Below, piece by piece: positions 1-8,433 of a stretch of DNA of 26,558 nt; the stretch's first letter is position 1; each line of letters begins with the position of its first letter. Both the position numbers and the translations under genes were made by a program. This stretch comes from JBDTMC01 sp039934475. GTDB lineage: Bacteria; Acidobacteriota; Terriglobia; Bryobacterales; Bryobacteraceae. Below the pieces are notes generated by a model that worked only from the letters and a program-made list of their open reading frames with translations, searched no databases and was not told the DNA's origin. Where the stretch lies: NCBI GenBank assembly GCA_039934475.1, contig JBDTMC010000046.1:1-26558 (forward strand), written 5' to 3'.

Positions 1-268
1 CGAGCAGTCGGCGATAGTCGGCGTACTGCTCCACCTTGGTGCCCGGCTGTTCCTTGTCCAGGTAAGCCGCGCCTTCCCGCCGGCGCACGTCCCAAGCATC
101 GCAGACGGCGACAAACTCGGCGCCGCCGGCCGCTCGCGCCATGTGCATCAGATGCTGGCCGCGCCCACCACATCCGATGGAGGCGATACGCACCCGATCA
201 TTGGCGCCCCTCACACTGGCGGCAGCGACCGCTGTGGTGGCAAAAGTCCTTCGAGTCAATGCAGACAT
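1..268 (-). CDS. Gfo/Idh/MocA family oxidoreductase, N-terminal part (cut by window edge)
   Basis: This is the first 89 codons of a gene that continues beyond position 1. The protein opens with MSALTRRTFATTAVAAASVR, a twin-arginine-like leader (RRTF). A Rossmann nucleotide-binding start follows, with ASIGCGGRGQH as the dinucleotide loop and VAVCDAWD as the end of beta-strand 2. This is the usual N-terminus of exported Gfo/Idh/MocA oxidoreductases, which oxidise or epimerise sugars and cyclitols with bound NAD(P). The ATG at 268 was chosen because GGGAG lies about 9 bases upstream and the ATG at 273 in another frame stops at once. The C-terminal substrate domain is not visible, so the substrate cannot be guessed. 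It lies on the same strand as, and downstream of, the SPFH pair, with a 76-base gap. Confidence 0.85.
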   Translation of the reverse strand, partial: MSALTRRTFATTAVAAASVRGANDRVRIASIGCGGRGQHLMHMARAAGGAEFVAVCDAWDVRRREGAAYLDKEQPGTKVEQYADYRRLL

Positions 269-344
269 TGCATTTACTCCCTTTCCGGCACTCGGCCACC
301 ACACCGCTGCCAATCGAAGCATACACCTGGAGCTGAGGAAAATC

Positions 345-1256
345 TCAGGACGTGCTTGTGTCGCGTGATGCCAGCAGACTTGCCAGAACCGGCATTTGCC
401 CGCCTTCCACAAACAACGTTAGTTTCCCTTTGTTCTCCAAAACCTTTTGCGTCTCCAGAATTTCAAATAACGCGCCGGCCACTTCCGGGTCCTTCGATAT
501 CTCGCTTAATGCCTCGCCGATCATTTTCGGCCGGATTACAGCTGCTTGGGCGAACGCTACGGCTGCCGTCCGCTCCGCCGAACTGGTGATGATACTCACC
601 TGGTTGGCTCCGTCCTGCTTAATTGCGGAGGTCACCTGGCGCAAGCGGTTCACCACCTTCTCCTCAATCTGGCGAATCATGCCGGCGTCGCGGAAATGCA
701 CTTTGCGGATATAGATCGAGCCCAACCGGTAACCCCAGGCCTGGGACTTCTCACTGACTTCATCGCGCACAGTCTGGCTCATCTTGTGGCGTGTTTCGAG
801 CATCTCCGCCAGCGGCATGTTACTCAGGCAGCGTACAGTGGCGTTGCTCACATTGGCGCGAAGCGATCCGCGCGGATCCGTGTTCTTAAACAGGTAGTCA
901 ACGGGGCTACTGATCTGCATTTCGTACCAGATGCCAATGCCCATCGGCGCGCCTTCTTCGGAGTTCACAGGCTGGCTCCGCAGATACTCCTGGTCCAAGC
1001 GCATGTCCAGTACGTAGCACTTGCCAAGCCAGTTCACGATGAAGGCGCTGGGGCCGAGTTTGAAAGGCAGGATGTGTAATCCAGGCTCGGAGATCTCGCC
1101 GATTACTTTGCCGAACAGAACGTAAACCCGGCACGTGCGTTCCTCGACCGTGGCGTATAAGCCAAGCAGTCTCGCCAGTCCCAACAAGACTTGCTCCGCG
1201 AGGATCAGGGCCGCGAGAGTGGTAGCGCACGCTACAAGCCATTCAAACCCCATCAC
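345..1256 (-). CDS. SPFH/band 7 domain membrane protein, second gene of a pair
   Basis: The protein has 303 residues. One hydrophobic segment near residues 5-30 is followed by an SPFH/band 7 (prohibitin/stomatin/HflK-C) domain up to about residue 200. It contains VYVLFGKVIGEISEPGLH, the usual strand where these proteins describe themselves as surface-facing, and an alanine/glutamate-rich helical stretch follows. Such proteins form membrane-bound rings that scaffold or restrain proteases and lipid domains. The GTG start at 1256 overlaps the upstream stop as GTGA, and AGGAGG sits 7 bases before it. An ATG at 1253 is the alternative start. The coupling with the 336-residue SPFH protein suggests a hetero-oligomer like HflK/HflC, but no ftsH lies nearby. 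The specific partner is unknown. Confidence 0.85.
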   Translation of the reverse strand: MMGFEWLVACATTLAALILAEQVLLGLARLLGLYATVEERTCRVYVLFGKVIGEISEPGLHILPFKLGPSAFIVNWLGKCYVLDMRLDQEYLRSQPVNSEEGAPMGIGIWYEMQISSPVDYLFKNTDPRGSLRANVSNATVRCLSNMPLAEMLETRHKMSQTVRDEVSEKSQAWGYRLGSIYIRKVHFRDAGMIRQIEEKVVNRLRQVTSAIKQDGANQVSIITSSAERTAAVAFAQAAVIRPKMIGEALSEISKDPEVAGALFEILETQKVLENKGKLTLFVEGGQMPVLASLLASRDTSTS

Positions 1257-2263
1257 GGCCGCACCTCCTGCGATGCTGCTGTACCCTTGCCCAGATAGAT
1301 GGATTGCGCTTTTCCGAAGACCGCAAGTTTGACGTTACGCAGATAGGCAGCCAGCACGTTCGCACCTTGTGCCTTCAAGTCGGCCAGCTGTGCTGCCATC
1401 ATTCGCAAGGGCTCCACTTCGGCCTGCGCACGCAGAGTCTCGATCTCAACGGCGCGTTTGGATTGGACAATCTTCTGGTCGGCGCCGGCTTGTGCCAGGC
1501 TGATGTCGCTTGAGACCTGATTGTGCGCGGTGTTGATTGCGGCCAAGGCCGATTCCACATCGGGCGGAGGGTCGATGCCGGTGATCAGTGAGGCATCGAA
1601 GACCACGCCATACCGGGCCGCGGTTGCCGTGCACTCCTGATCCATGTAGTCGTTCAAATCGCGCAGGTTCTTTCTCAAATCGTTGATGGAGATCCGAATG
1701 ATATCGGCGACGGGCGATCCTTCCAGCGTCGCCACCAAGGGCTTGGCTTCGAAGCTGGCGATCTTTTGGCGCAGCACGCTGACGAAGTATGCCATCACGT
1801 GCACTAACGGCCGCTTGATCCCAAACAGGTACGCGTAGAGGTTGGCTTCACTAACTCGGAACCGGATCTGGCCCGTTAACCCCGTATTCAACTGGTCTTT
1901 GGTGACCGCCTCAAGAAGTGTGCCGCCGGAGTTGGCGCGAGGATCCTCCATATCCATGGCCATGTTTACGGTGGACGTGGCGATCGAGACCTTGTGGACT
2001 TGTTCCCAAGGCATACGGAAGTAGGGGCCGCCAGGGGGAATCACTCTCACCTGCGGGTAAACATACCGCTCGCGTTCCTCGGGACGGAGGCGCTCCGCGA
2101 TGGGCTCATCAAGGGTGGTCGCTCCACCTGGGGCGCGTTGCGCTCTCCCCAACACGGTCTTCACCGCGCGCTCATTCTGATCCACTGTGTACAGTCCCAT
2201 CAGGACGCAGCGGATCACGAACCATAGCAAGCAACCTAACAAAACACCAGTGATAATGGCCAT
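1253..2263 (-). CDS. SPFH/band 7 domain membrane protein, first gene of a pair
   Basis: The protein has 336 residues. An N-terminal membrane anchor (about residues 3-24) is followed by YTVDQNERAVKTVLGRAQRA, which matches the opening of HflK-like SPFH domains. The domain runs to about residue 230. A long alanine-, glutamine- and glutamate-rich helix follows, typical of the coiled coil that assembles SPFH rings. An insert after residue 45 (PGGATTLDEPIAERLRPEER) and the FRMPWEQVHKVSIAT stretch make it more divergent than a standard HflK. The ATG at 2263 has a strong AGAGGAG site 8-9 bases upstream. It is the leading gene of a two-gene unit with the downstream SPFH gene (4-base overlap). By family knowledge it should sit at the inner membrane; its exact function is not determined. 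Confidence 0.85.
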   Translation of the reverse strand: MAIITGVLLGCLLWFVIRCVLMGLYTVDQNERAVKTVLGRAQRAPGGATTLDEPIAERLRPEERERYVYPQVRVIPPGGPYFRMPWEQVHKVSIATSTVNMAMDMEDPRANSGGTLLEAVTKDQLNTGLTGQIRFRVSEANLYAYLFGIKRPLVHVMAYFVSVLRQKIASFEAKPLVATLEGSPVADIIRISINDLRKNLRDLNDYMDQECTATAARYGVVFDASLITGIDPPPDVESALAAINTAHNQVSSDISLAQAGADQKIVQSKRAVEIETLRAQAEVEPLRMMAAQLADLKAQGANVLAAYLRNVKLAVFGKAQSIYLGKGTAASQEVRP

Positions 2264-2320
2264 GCAACAATTCTCCTCTGGGTATCGGTTAAGGTTACTC
2301 CGAAATCGTCCTCGCCGTAT

Positions 2321-2930
2321 TTAGGCTGCCGGCAGATCCCATTTGTTGTCCCGCGCCACTCGCGTCTTGGTGTTGAACGCCTTGTTGGCCATGAAGCACG
2401 CCACCGACGAGTAATATCCCTCCTCCTTGTTCGCTATCGGCTTCTGGCGGGTACGGATGCACTCCAGCCAGTTGGCCAAAATCCGTTCGGCGTATCGCGC
2501 CCGTCGTCGTAGCTCCACACGCCGCCTCCGGCTACGGCCGCTGTTGGGTGCTTGATTCCAACCAGTGCCGGGCATTGTCCAGCACGTGAATGGCGATGCC
2601 CATGATCATTCCGCCATCGTAGGCAAGCCATTTGTAGGGGCTGAAGAAGATACCGGGATTCCAATCCACCTTCGGACCGCGGTCCAGCCAGCGCTCCCAA
2701 TCCAGACCCTCCGGCTTCCTGTCAAACGCTGCCGGCAGCTCCAGAATATAGCCGGTATTGGAGGTGTACCCGGTGCGGGCCATCCCTACCCTTCCGATGA
2801 CGCCGCTGTCGATATACTTCTGCTTTGCTTCAACGAAATGCGGCATGCCACGACCCTGCATCCCCACCTGAATCCCCTGCGAGTGGTATCCATACTCCAC
2901 AGTGTCATTCGGAGGACGATACCCGAAAAG
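2321..2930 (-). pseudogene. Gfo/Idh/MocA oxidoreductase remnant, frameshifted and missing its N-terminus
   Basis: Three stretches of one Gfo/Idh/MocA protein lie in order but in different frames. From about 2900 to 2563 the frame reads GIQVGMQGRGMPHF, then SGVIGRVGMARTGYTSNTGY and HVLDNARHWL. After one missing G in a G run near 2560 the frame changes and reads GIKHPTAAVAGGGVWSYDDG. Roughly a hundred codons seem to be lost after that. The expected C-terminus then follows in a third frame, RILANWLECIRTRQKPIANK, ending at 2321. The NAD-binding half is absent: the sequence begins directly after the stop of the GH42 gene at 2931. A functional product is very unlikely. The decay may mark an old insertion or deletion at the 5' side. 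Confidence 0.8.
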
Positions 2931-5060
2931 CTAATTCAAGCGCACTACGGCGATGTTGCGGTCTCCGATATTCAGGGTTAACTGCTTGCCTGCGACTCGG
3001 ACGGGCGTTGCCTGCCAGACGTCCTTGGCGGATTGAAACGCTTCCGGCAGTTCGACGGTTACGGAGCGCTCTTCGCGCGACGGGTTGACGACATAGAGGA
3101 CGGTCCCGCCGCTTCCACGATGCAGGCGCGCCTTGATGAGTGGGTCGCTTACCGTAAGCAGTCGGGGGATCGCCGCCCATTCCAGCAAGCCGGCAAAGAA
3201 GGCGCGCGCCGCGGCCGTTGGGTGCTTGAAGTAACCGCCGCCTGGGAACCCACCGATGAGCAACGTGTGGCCCTTTCCGGAGGAGTTCTCTACGGCCCCA
3301 GGATGTCCATTTTTATGGACGCCCACTGTTCGCCCTCCGGCCAGGTCGTACTCCTGGATGAAATATCTTGATGGCACCGTTTGCCCGCGCAATGTCATCG
3401 AGTAATCTTCCAGTAAGTCGGGTGTGAATTCCACGTAGGACTCACGGGCGCCGAACAGTTTGTCGAGCCCGAGATTGGGCTGCACCGTGCCTGCTTTGCC
3501 TCCTTCGCCGAAGTACGCGGGAAGTCCCTCGCTGACGAGTTTGCCGCCGTTTTGGACGAAGGCGGTGAGCTTGCGGACGGTCTCCGGCTTGAGGTGAAGA
3601 GGGTAGGGAAGATACACCAGAGGATATTCCTGGATGTCGTCGATGTGCACTAAGTCGGCTTGAATATTGTTGTCGAAGAATGCCTGATAGGCGCCGCGAG
3701 CCGACTGCGCGTAGTGATCTGTGGAACCCTGCTGCACGTAATTGAAGATCTGCGATTCCGGCACCCACGCGATGCCCACTTCGCCTCGCACCGGCCTGGA
3801 CTTCCAGAGGTCGGGATTCGCATTGGCCCAGCGCGCGATCTTACCCGCCATCTCGGCCCGCGGAGTTACTGAACCATCCATGCCGAAGGCGCCGAAGGCT
3901 CCGAACAAAGGCCCATCCAGCAATGGACGCCAGCGCGGGTACATGATTCCGGTGGCGCCGCCGGCAATCGAGATCATGTTCCACAGTCGGACATCGGCGT
4001 CATCGGTGATACGGCCGTCTTCGCGCGCCCGGCCGATGACCTGAGGCTGCATCCACAGCGGACCAGCCTGCGCTTCGGCGTGCCAGAAGGGCTTGCCGCG
4101 GGAACCGGCGCGCACTAGATCCACGGCATGGAATTGCTTCCATGGCTCCGATCCTTTGCGCGAGGCCACCCATGTGAATCCCCAGATGTCCACTTCTTTC
4201 GCCGAACGCCACTCGTCATAAGTGGCGGAGGGCAGGCCTTCCAGGGACGACGCTACACCGTGGGCAATCACCTTATGTTTCGGGTCGTTCTTGCGCACCA
4301 GGTCTACGCGCCACTTCGCCAGTCGGTGGGCGTTGTCGATGCGGAACTCCAGCCAGTCCAGACTCTCCGGGTAGCCGCCGAAGTTCTTCGGCGGGTGCAC
4401 GTCGCTCCACTCCGCGTAGCTGTAGCGGTACCAGGCTTTGCCCAGCGCATCCAACGTGCCGTACTTCGCCTTCAACCACTCGCGAAAGCGTCTCTGCGTC
4501 GCGGAACAGTAGCAGTACATGTTGCCTGGTGAGCCGCCCTGCGCCGAATGCTCGTTCCACAAGTCGTAGCCGTACGTGCCGGCGTGACCTTTGTATCGCT
4601 CGATCAGCGCAAGCAGCCACTTCTCAGCCAATTCCTTGACGTCTTCATTGTCGAGGCACAGTCCGGGAAAGCCGCCTGTCGCGGCGGAACCGGAGATCGA
4701 CGAATCGACGGGCCGGCCATCCGCGCCGAGGTACCGCGCATGGGCGTACTTCGTGAAAGCCCATTCGGGGGCGGCCGTCACCAGCTCCGCGATGACGACG
4801 TTGATCTTGTTCTTCTCGGCCAAGTCCATCTGCTTGTCGTAATCGCGCCAGTCCATCTTGCCCGGCCCCACCTCCACGGCTGACCACATGAACCAATGGC
4901 GGAAGGTGTTCATGCCGATTTGGGCCGCTGTAGCGTAGTCGCGCGCCCAGTCGGCTTCCGGCGGATTCGACTTACGGAAGTACACGGCGCCGTAAGGAAA
5001 CGCGGGATCGGCCGCCGGCAGCGCCGCGGCCAATAAGAGGAATGGGATCAATGCGCGCAT
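2931..5060 (-). CDS. Secreted GH42-type beta-galactosidase
   Basis: The protein has 709 residues with a cleavable leader, MRALIPFLLLAAALPAADPA. The catalytic TIM barrel spans about residues 22-390. The acid/base glutamate is E170 in YDLWNEH, and the likely nucleophile is E329 in FWHAEAQAGP. GH42 hallmarks also include NMYCYCSATQRRFREW and KYGTLDALGKAW. A trimerisation (glutaminase-like) domain follows at about 400-620 and a small beta domain at the end. GH42 enzymes remove terminal beta-galactosides from plant or microbial oligosaccharides. The leader places this one outside the cytoplasm, unlike most GH42 enzymes. The metal-site cysteines C135, C183 and C185 are present, but the usual fourth (YCYCxxC) is threonine 188. 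The ATG at 5060 gives an ideal leader. The gene is divergent from moxR with only 38 bases between starts. Confidence 0.88.
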   Translation of the reverse strand: MRALIPFLLLAAALPAADPAFPYGAVYFRKSNPPEADWARDYATAAQIGMNTFRHWFMWSAVEVGPGKMDWRDYDKQMDLAEKNKINVVIAELVTAAPEWAFTKYAHARYLGADGRPVDSSISGSAATGGFPGLCLDNEDVKELAEKWLLALIERYKGHAGTYGYDLWNEHSAQGGSPGNMYCYCSATQRRFREWLKAKYGTLDALGKAWYRYSYAEWSDVHPPKNFGGYPESLDWLEFRIDNAHRLAKWRVDLVRKNDPKHKVIAHGVASSLEGLPSATYDEWRSAKEVDIWGFTWVASRKGSEPWKQFHAVDLVRAGSRGKPFWHAEAQAGPLWMQPQVIGRAREDGRITDDADVRLWNMISIAGGATGIMYPRWRPLLDGPLFGAFGAFGMDGSVTPRAEMAGKIARWANANPDLWKSRPVRGEVGIAWVPESQIFNYVQQGSTDHYAQSARGAYQAFFDNNIQADLVHIDDIQEYPLVYLPYPLHLKPETVRKLTAFVQNGGKLVSEGLPAYFGEGGKAGTVQPNLGLDKLFGARESYVEFTPDLLEDYSMTLRGQTVPSRYFIQEYDLAGGRTVGVHKNGHPGAVENSSGKGHTLLIGGFPGGGYFKHPTAAARAFFAGLLEWAAIPRLLTVSDPLIKARLHRGSGGTVLYVVNPSREERSVTVELPEAFQSAKDVWQATPVRVAGKQLTLNIGDRNIAVVRLN

Positions 5061-5098
5061 ATGCCGACTCTCTGCATTCCGCTATTATGAAGGTTATG

Positions 5099-6064
5099 AT
5101 GCCGCGGGATATCCTTGAAGCCCCGCCGGTTGCGCTCTCCAGACTGCATGAACTCGAAGCTGCGCTAGGCTCTGTAATTCGAGGGAAGCCGGAAGTGGTC
5201 CGGCTCTCTTTGGTGTGCCTGCTGGCAAAAGGTCACCTGCTGATCGAAGACGTCCCCGGGGTGGGGAAAACCACGCTTGCGCAAGCGATGGCGCGCAGCG
5301 TGCGATGTTCTTTCCACCGGCTTCAATTTACTTCCGACATGCTGCCTGGCGACGTGATTGGCGTCACGGTTTACAACGCCCATACGCAGGATTTTGAATT
5401 TAAGACCGGTCCGGTGTTCACCAACTTCCTGCTCGCCGATGAGATCAACCGCGCCACACCGAAGACGCAATCCGCGCTGCTGGAAGCGATGAACGAGTTG
5501 CAGGTGACCGTAGACGGACGATCCTACCCGTTGGAAGAGCCGTTTATGGTGATAGCCACGCAGAACCCGGTGGAACACCACGGGACGTATCCGCTGCCGG
5601 AAAGCCAGATGGACCGATTTCTGATGCGCCTGCGCATTGGTTATCCGGATGCGGCCTCAGAGCGGCAAATTCTACGAGGCCCGGATGGCTTCCGCGTGCA
5701 GTCGCTGAATGCGTCGTTGGTGCCGGACGAACTACAGCAACTCCAGGTGATGGCGTCGCGGGTGATGGTGGATGAGGCTCTGGTGGACTATATGCTCGCC
5801 ATTGTTGAACGGACCCGCACGCATGAGGCTTTGTCGCTGGGCGTCAGTCCGCGCGGCGCTCAGGCGCTGTTCCGGGCGACGCAAGGATTGGCGCTTCTGG
5901 AAGGCCGTGATTACGCCATTCCGGACGACGTGAAGCGGTTGGCTGTTCCCGTTTGTGCGCACCGCGTTGTAGCAAACACGCGGACTGCGCTATCGGCCCG
6001 TTCGGCGGAGTTTGCCGACAAGCTGATCCAGGAAATTCTCACACACATCGACGTTCCGCTCTGA
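5099..6064 (+). CDS. moxR: MoxR-family AAA+ ATPase
   Basis: The protein has 321 residues counted from ATG 5099. Walker A is EDVPGVGKTT (about 50-59), Walker B is LLADEINRA (about 111-119), and sensor 1 lies in VIATQNPVEHHGTYPLPESQ with the MDRF arginine after it. A lid domain with SPRGAQALFRA closes the protein. MoxR ATPases act as chaperones that mature or insert metals into partner proteins, usually with DUF58 and von Willebrand A proteins. Neither partner is next to this one. In-frame ATGs also occur at 5042, 5087 and 5096. 5099 was preferred because GAAGG lies 5 bases upstream and because 5042 would overlap the divergent GH42 start. The gene is followed 16 bases later by the ychF-like gene, so the two are probably cotranscribed. 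Confidence 0.9.
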   Translation: MPRDILEAPPVALSRLHELEAALGSVIRGKPEVVRLSLVCLLAKGHLLIEDVPGVGKTTLAQAMARSVRCSFHRLQFTSDMLPGDVIGVTVYNAHTQDFEFKTGPVFTNFLLADEINRATPKTQSALLEAMNELQVTVDGRSYPLEEPFMVIATQNPVEHHGTYPLPESQMDRFLMRLRIGYPDAASERQILRGPDGFRVQSLNASLVPDELQQLQVMASRVMVDEALVDYMLAIVERTRTHEALSLGVSPRGAQALFRATQGLALLEGRDYAIPDDVKRLAVPVCAHRVVANTRTALSARSAEFADKLIQEILTHIDVPL

Positions 6065-6080
6065 AAACTGAGATCAAGAT

Positions 6081-7154
6081 ATGAAGACTGCAATTATTGG
6101 CCTGCCGATGGTGGGCAAGACTAGTCTGTTCACTATTCTGACAGGCGTACACGAGGCCACTCGCGTTGGTTCCATGGAAGCGCGCGTTGGCATCACCAAG
6201 GTTCCAGACATGCGGCTGGAAGAACTGGCGAAGTTGTTTGAACCGCCCAAGGTGACTTACGCCACCGTCGAGTACCTGGATTTCCCGGCGATTTCAAAGG
6301 AAGCGCTGCGCGACCCGAGCTACCTGGCGAGCCTGCGCGTAGTGGATGCGCTGGCGCACGTGCTGCGGCTGTTTCCCGATGAGAGCGTGCCGCACGAAAA
6401 GGGCAGCGTGGATCCGATACGCGACCTGGAAGATGTGGATACGGAGTTGATCGTCAGCGACCTGGTGGTGGTGGAAAAGCGGATGGAGCGTGTGGAGAAG
6501 GATCGCAAGAAGATCAAGAACCTGGATCTGGATCGCGAGTTCGAACTGCTGGAGCGCTGCAAGGAAGTGCTGGAAAGCAACACACCGCTGCGCAGCCAGG
6601 AGTTTTCCGACGACGACGAGAAGCGGATTCGCGGATTTCAGTTCCTCTCCCTGAAGCCGATGCTGTATGTGCTGAACATTGGCGAGGCCGATGCGCCGCG
6701 CATGGCGGAATTGGAAAAGGAGTTCCGCGAGAACACGCTGAAGGGCCGCGCGCACACCGGCGTCACCGGCATCTGCGGCAAGATCGAAGCCGAACTGGCG
6801 GAGCTTTCGGCGGACGACGTTCGCGATTTCCTGGCCGGTTATGGCCTGCAGGATTCCGGCTTGGAGCGGCTGATTGCGGCCACTTACTCGCTGCTGGGCT
6901 TGATGAGCTTCCTGACGGCCGGTGAGACCGAAGTCCGTGCCTGGACGATTCCACAGAACAGCACGGCGGTGAAGGCGGCGGGCGCGATTCACTCCGATTT
7001 CGAAAAGAAGTTCATCCGGGCGGAGGTCGTGAACTGGAAAGCGCTGATGGATTTTAAGGGCTATCCGGGCGTCCGCGAGAAGGGGCTGCTGCGTCTGGAA
7101 GGAAAGGAGTACATTGTCAAAGACGGCGATGTGCTGGTGATCCGGCATGGATGA
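6081..7154 (+). CDS. Divergent YchF-like P-loop NTPase with TGS/DUF933 C-terminus
   Basis: The protein has 357 residues. The N-terminus carries a P-loop, GLPMVGKTS (residues 7-15), matching YchF/OLA1. A coiled coil follows at about 125-165. The C-terminal TGS/DUF933 domain is very well preserved, with FLTAGETEVRAWTI, IHSDFEKKFIRAEVV and GKEYIVKDGDVLVIRHG. YchF proteins bind ATP and associate with ribosomes and stress responses. The NxxE nucleotide motif is present as NIGE (199-202). The switch II glycine is lost: canonical DxAG/DxPG reads DFPA (67-70). The following GASKGEGLGNQF segment is shortened to a different sequence. Hydrolysis may therefore be altered. The start has only a weak ribosome site, and the gene overlaps or abuts the next one. 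It is probably a paralogue of the housekeeping YchF. Confidence 0.85.
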   Translation: MKTAIIGLPMVGKTSLFTILTGVHEATRVGSMEARVGITKVPDMRLEELAKLFEPPKVTYATVEYLDFPAISKEALRDPSYLASLRVVDALAHVLRLFPDESVPHEKGSVDPIRDLEDVDTELIVSDLVVVEKRMERVEKDRKKIKNLDLDREFELLERCKEVLESNTPLRSQEFSDDDEKRIRGFQFLSLKPMLYVLNIGEADAPRMAELEKEFRENTLKGRAHTGVTGICGKIEAELAELSADDVRDFLAGYGLQDSGLERLIAATYSLLGLMSFLTAGETEVRAWTIPQNSTAVKAAGAIHSDFEKKFIRAEVVNWKALMDFKGYPGVREKGLLRLEGKEYIVKDGDVLVIRHG

Positions 7155-7173
7155 CGCCGCGGAGAACAAACCA

Positions 7174-8433
7174 ATGGAAAGCAATTCGCGCCGCGCGTTT
7201 CTTGGAGCCGCTGGCGGCCTGCTGATTTTGAAGCCGGATATCGTGCGTGGGTATCAGCGCAATTCGGCTGTCCAGATGGGACTGCTGGGCTGCGGCGGCC
7301 GCGGCACAGGCGTGGCTGCGTCGTTCACCACGGAAACGTCGGCGCACTACGTGGTTCTGGCCGATCTATTCCAGGAGCAGGCGGAGCGCACACAGGCGAC
7401 GGTGAATGCCGCTGCTGCCAAGGCGGGCAAGCCGAACGTGGAAGCGAAGGGCCTGCTCTACGGTCCTAACGCGATCGAACAGATCTGCGCGGCCAAGAAC
7501 GTGGACCTCATCCACATTGCGACGCCGCCCTATTTTCACCCGGCTCACTTTGAAGCGGCGGTGGCGAGTGGCAAGCACATCTACTGCGAGAAGCCCGTGG
7601 CGGTGGACGTGCCGGGCGTGAAGCGGTTCCGCGCCGCCGGGCAGCGCGCTAAATCGAGTGTCGCGGTGGGCTTCCAACTGCGCCATGCTACTCCGTATGT
7701 GCAGCTTGTGGAGAGGGTGAAGCGCGGCGATATCGGCGACCTCGTCTGTGGTTTGACCAACTACTATGCCGGCCCGATTCCGCGCCCGGCTTGGCCGAAC
7801 GCGACGGTGAAGGAACGGCGCTTGCGGAACTGGGTCCACGATCGCGTCCTTTCGGGCGACATCCTGGTGGAGCAAAACATCCATTTGATCGACGTCACCA
7901 ACTGGTTGCTGGGCGGGTTGCCCGTGAAGGCCAGCGGGACGGGTGGCCGTAAAGGCCGCACCGATGCGGGTGACGCGTGGAGCCACTTCAACGTCAACTA
8001 CACGTACCCGAACGGCGTGGACATCACCGTGACCTCGACACAGTTCATAGATGGCGCCTGGGATGTGGCGATGCGCTACTTCGGGGCGACGGGTAACGCT
8101 GAGATGCACTATGACGCGCCAGTGCGCATCACCGGAGCGAACAAGTGGGACTTTGCCGGCTTGGGCGCCCCCGCTCAATCAACGGACACAGCTGCTGCCG
8201 TCACCGGCGCGTTCAAGGGCGCGTTAGACGATGCGGACGCGATGAAGCAGAAGCACTTTATTGAGACGATTACTTCGGGTAAGTTCACGAACGAATCGGA
8301 CCAGGGCGCGACATCAACGTTAAGCGCCATTCTGGGCCGTCAGGCCGCCTACACCGGCCGTCCGTGGACATGGGACGAACTCATGAACGTCACTGAGGTT
8401 TGGGACGCGCAACTCGACGTCGCGAAACTCTAA
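7174..8433 (+). CDS. Exported Gfo/Idh/MocA family oxidoreductase
   Basis: The protein has 419 residues from ATG 7174. It opens with MESNSRRAFLGAAGGLLI, a twin-arginine-like leader (SRRAFLG), then the Rossmann loop GLLGCGGRGTG. The family motif CEKPVAVD holds the EKP lysine. The C-terminal domain carries LVEQNIHLIDVTNWLLGG with the conserved histidine, and KQKHFIETITSG near the end. These enzymes oxidise, dehydrate or epimerise sugars with tightly bound NAD(P), and the leader predicts periplasmic action. GGAG lies 9 bases before ATG 7174. An upstream in-frame ATG at 7147, overlapping ychF by 8 bases, would add nine residues before the leader. The 3' end overlaps the convergent lnt gene by 44 bases. 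The substrate is not known. Confidence 0.88.
   Translation: MESNSRRAFLGAAGGLLILKPDIVRGYQRNSAVQMGLLGCGGRGTGVAASFTTETSAHYVVLADLFQEQAERTQATVNAAAAKAGKPNVEAKGLLYGPNAIEQICAAKNVDLIHIATPPYFHPAHFEAAVASGKHIYCEKPVAVDVPGVKRFRAAGQRAKSSVAVGFQLRHATPYVQLVERVKRGDIGDLVCGLTNYYAGPIPRPAWPNATVKERRLRNWVHDRVLSGDILVEQNIHLIDVTNWLLGGLPVKASGTGGRKGRTDAGDAWSHFNVNYTYPNGVDITVTSTQFIDGAWDVAMRYFGATGNAEMHYDAPVRITGANKWDFAGLGAPAQSTDTAAAVTGAFKGALDDADAMKQKHFIETITSGKFTNESDQGATSTLSAILGRQAAYTGRPWTWDELMNVTEVWDAQLDVAKL

Noticed and set aside
6294..7184. 296-codon minus-strand open frame
   Set aside because: It is antisense to the ychF-like gene, which has clear family motifs. The translation is low in complexity and matches no family.
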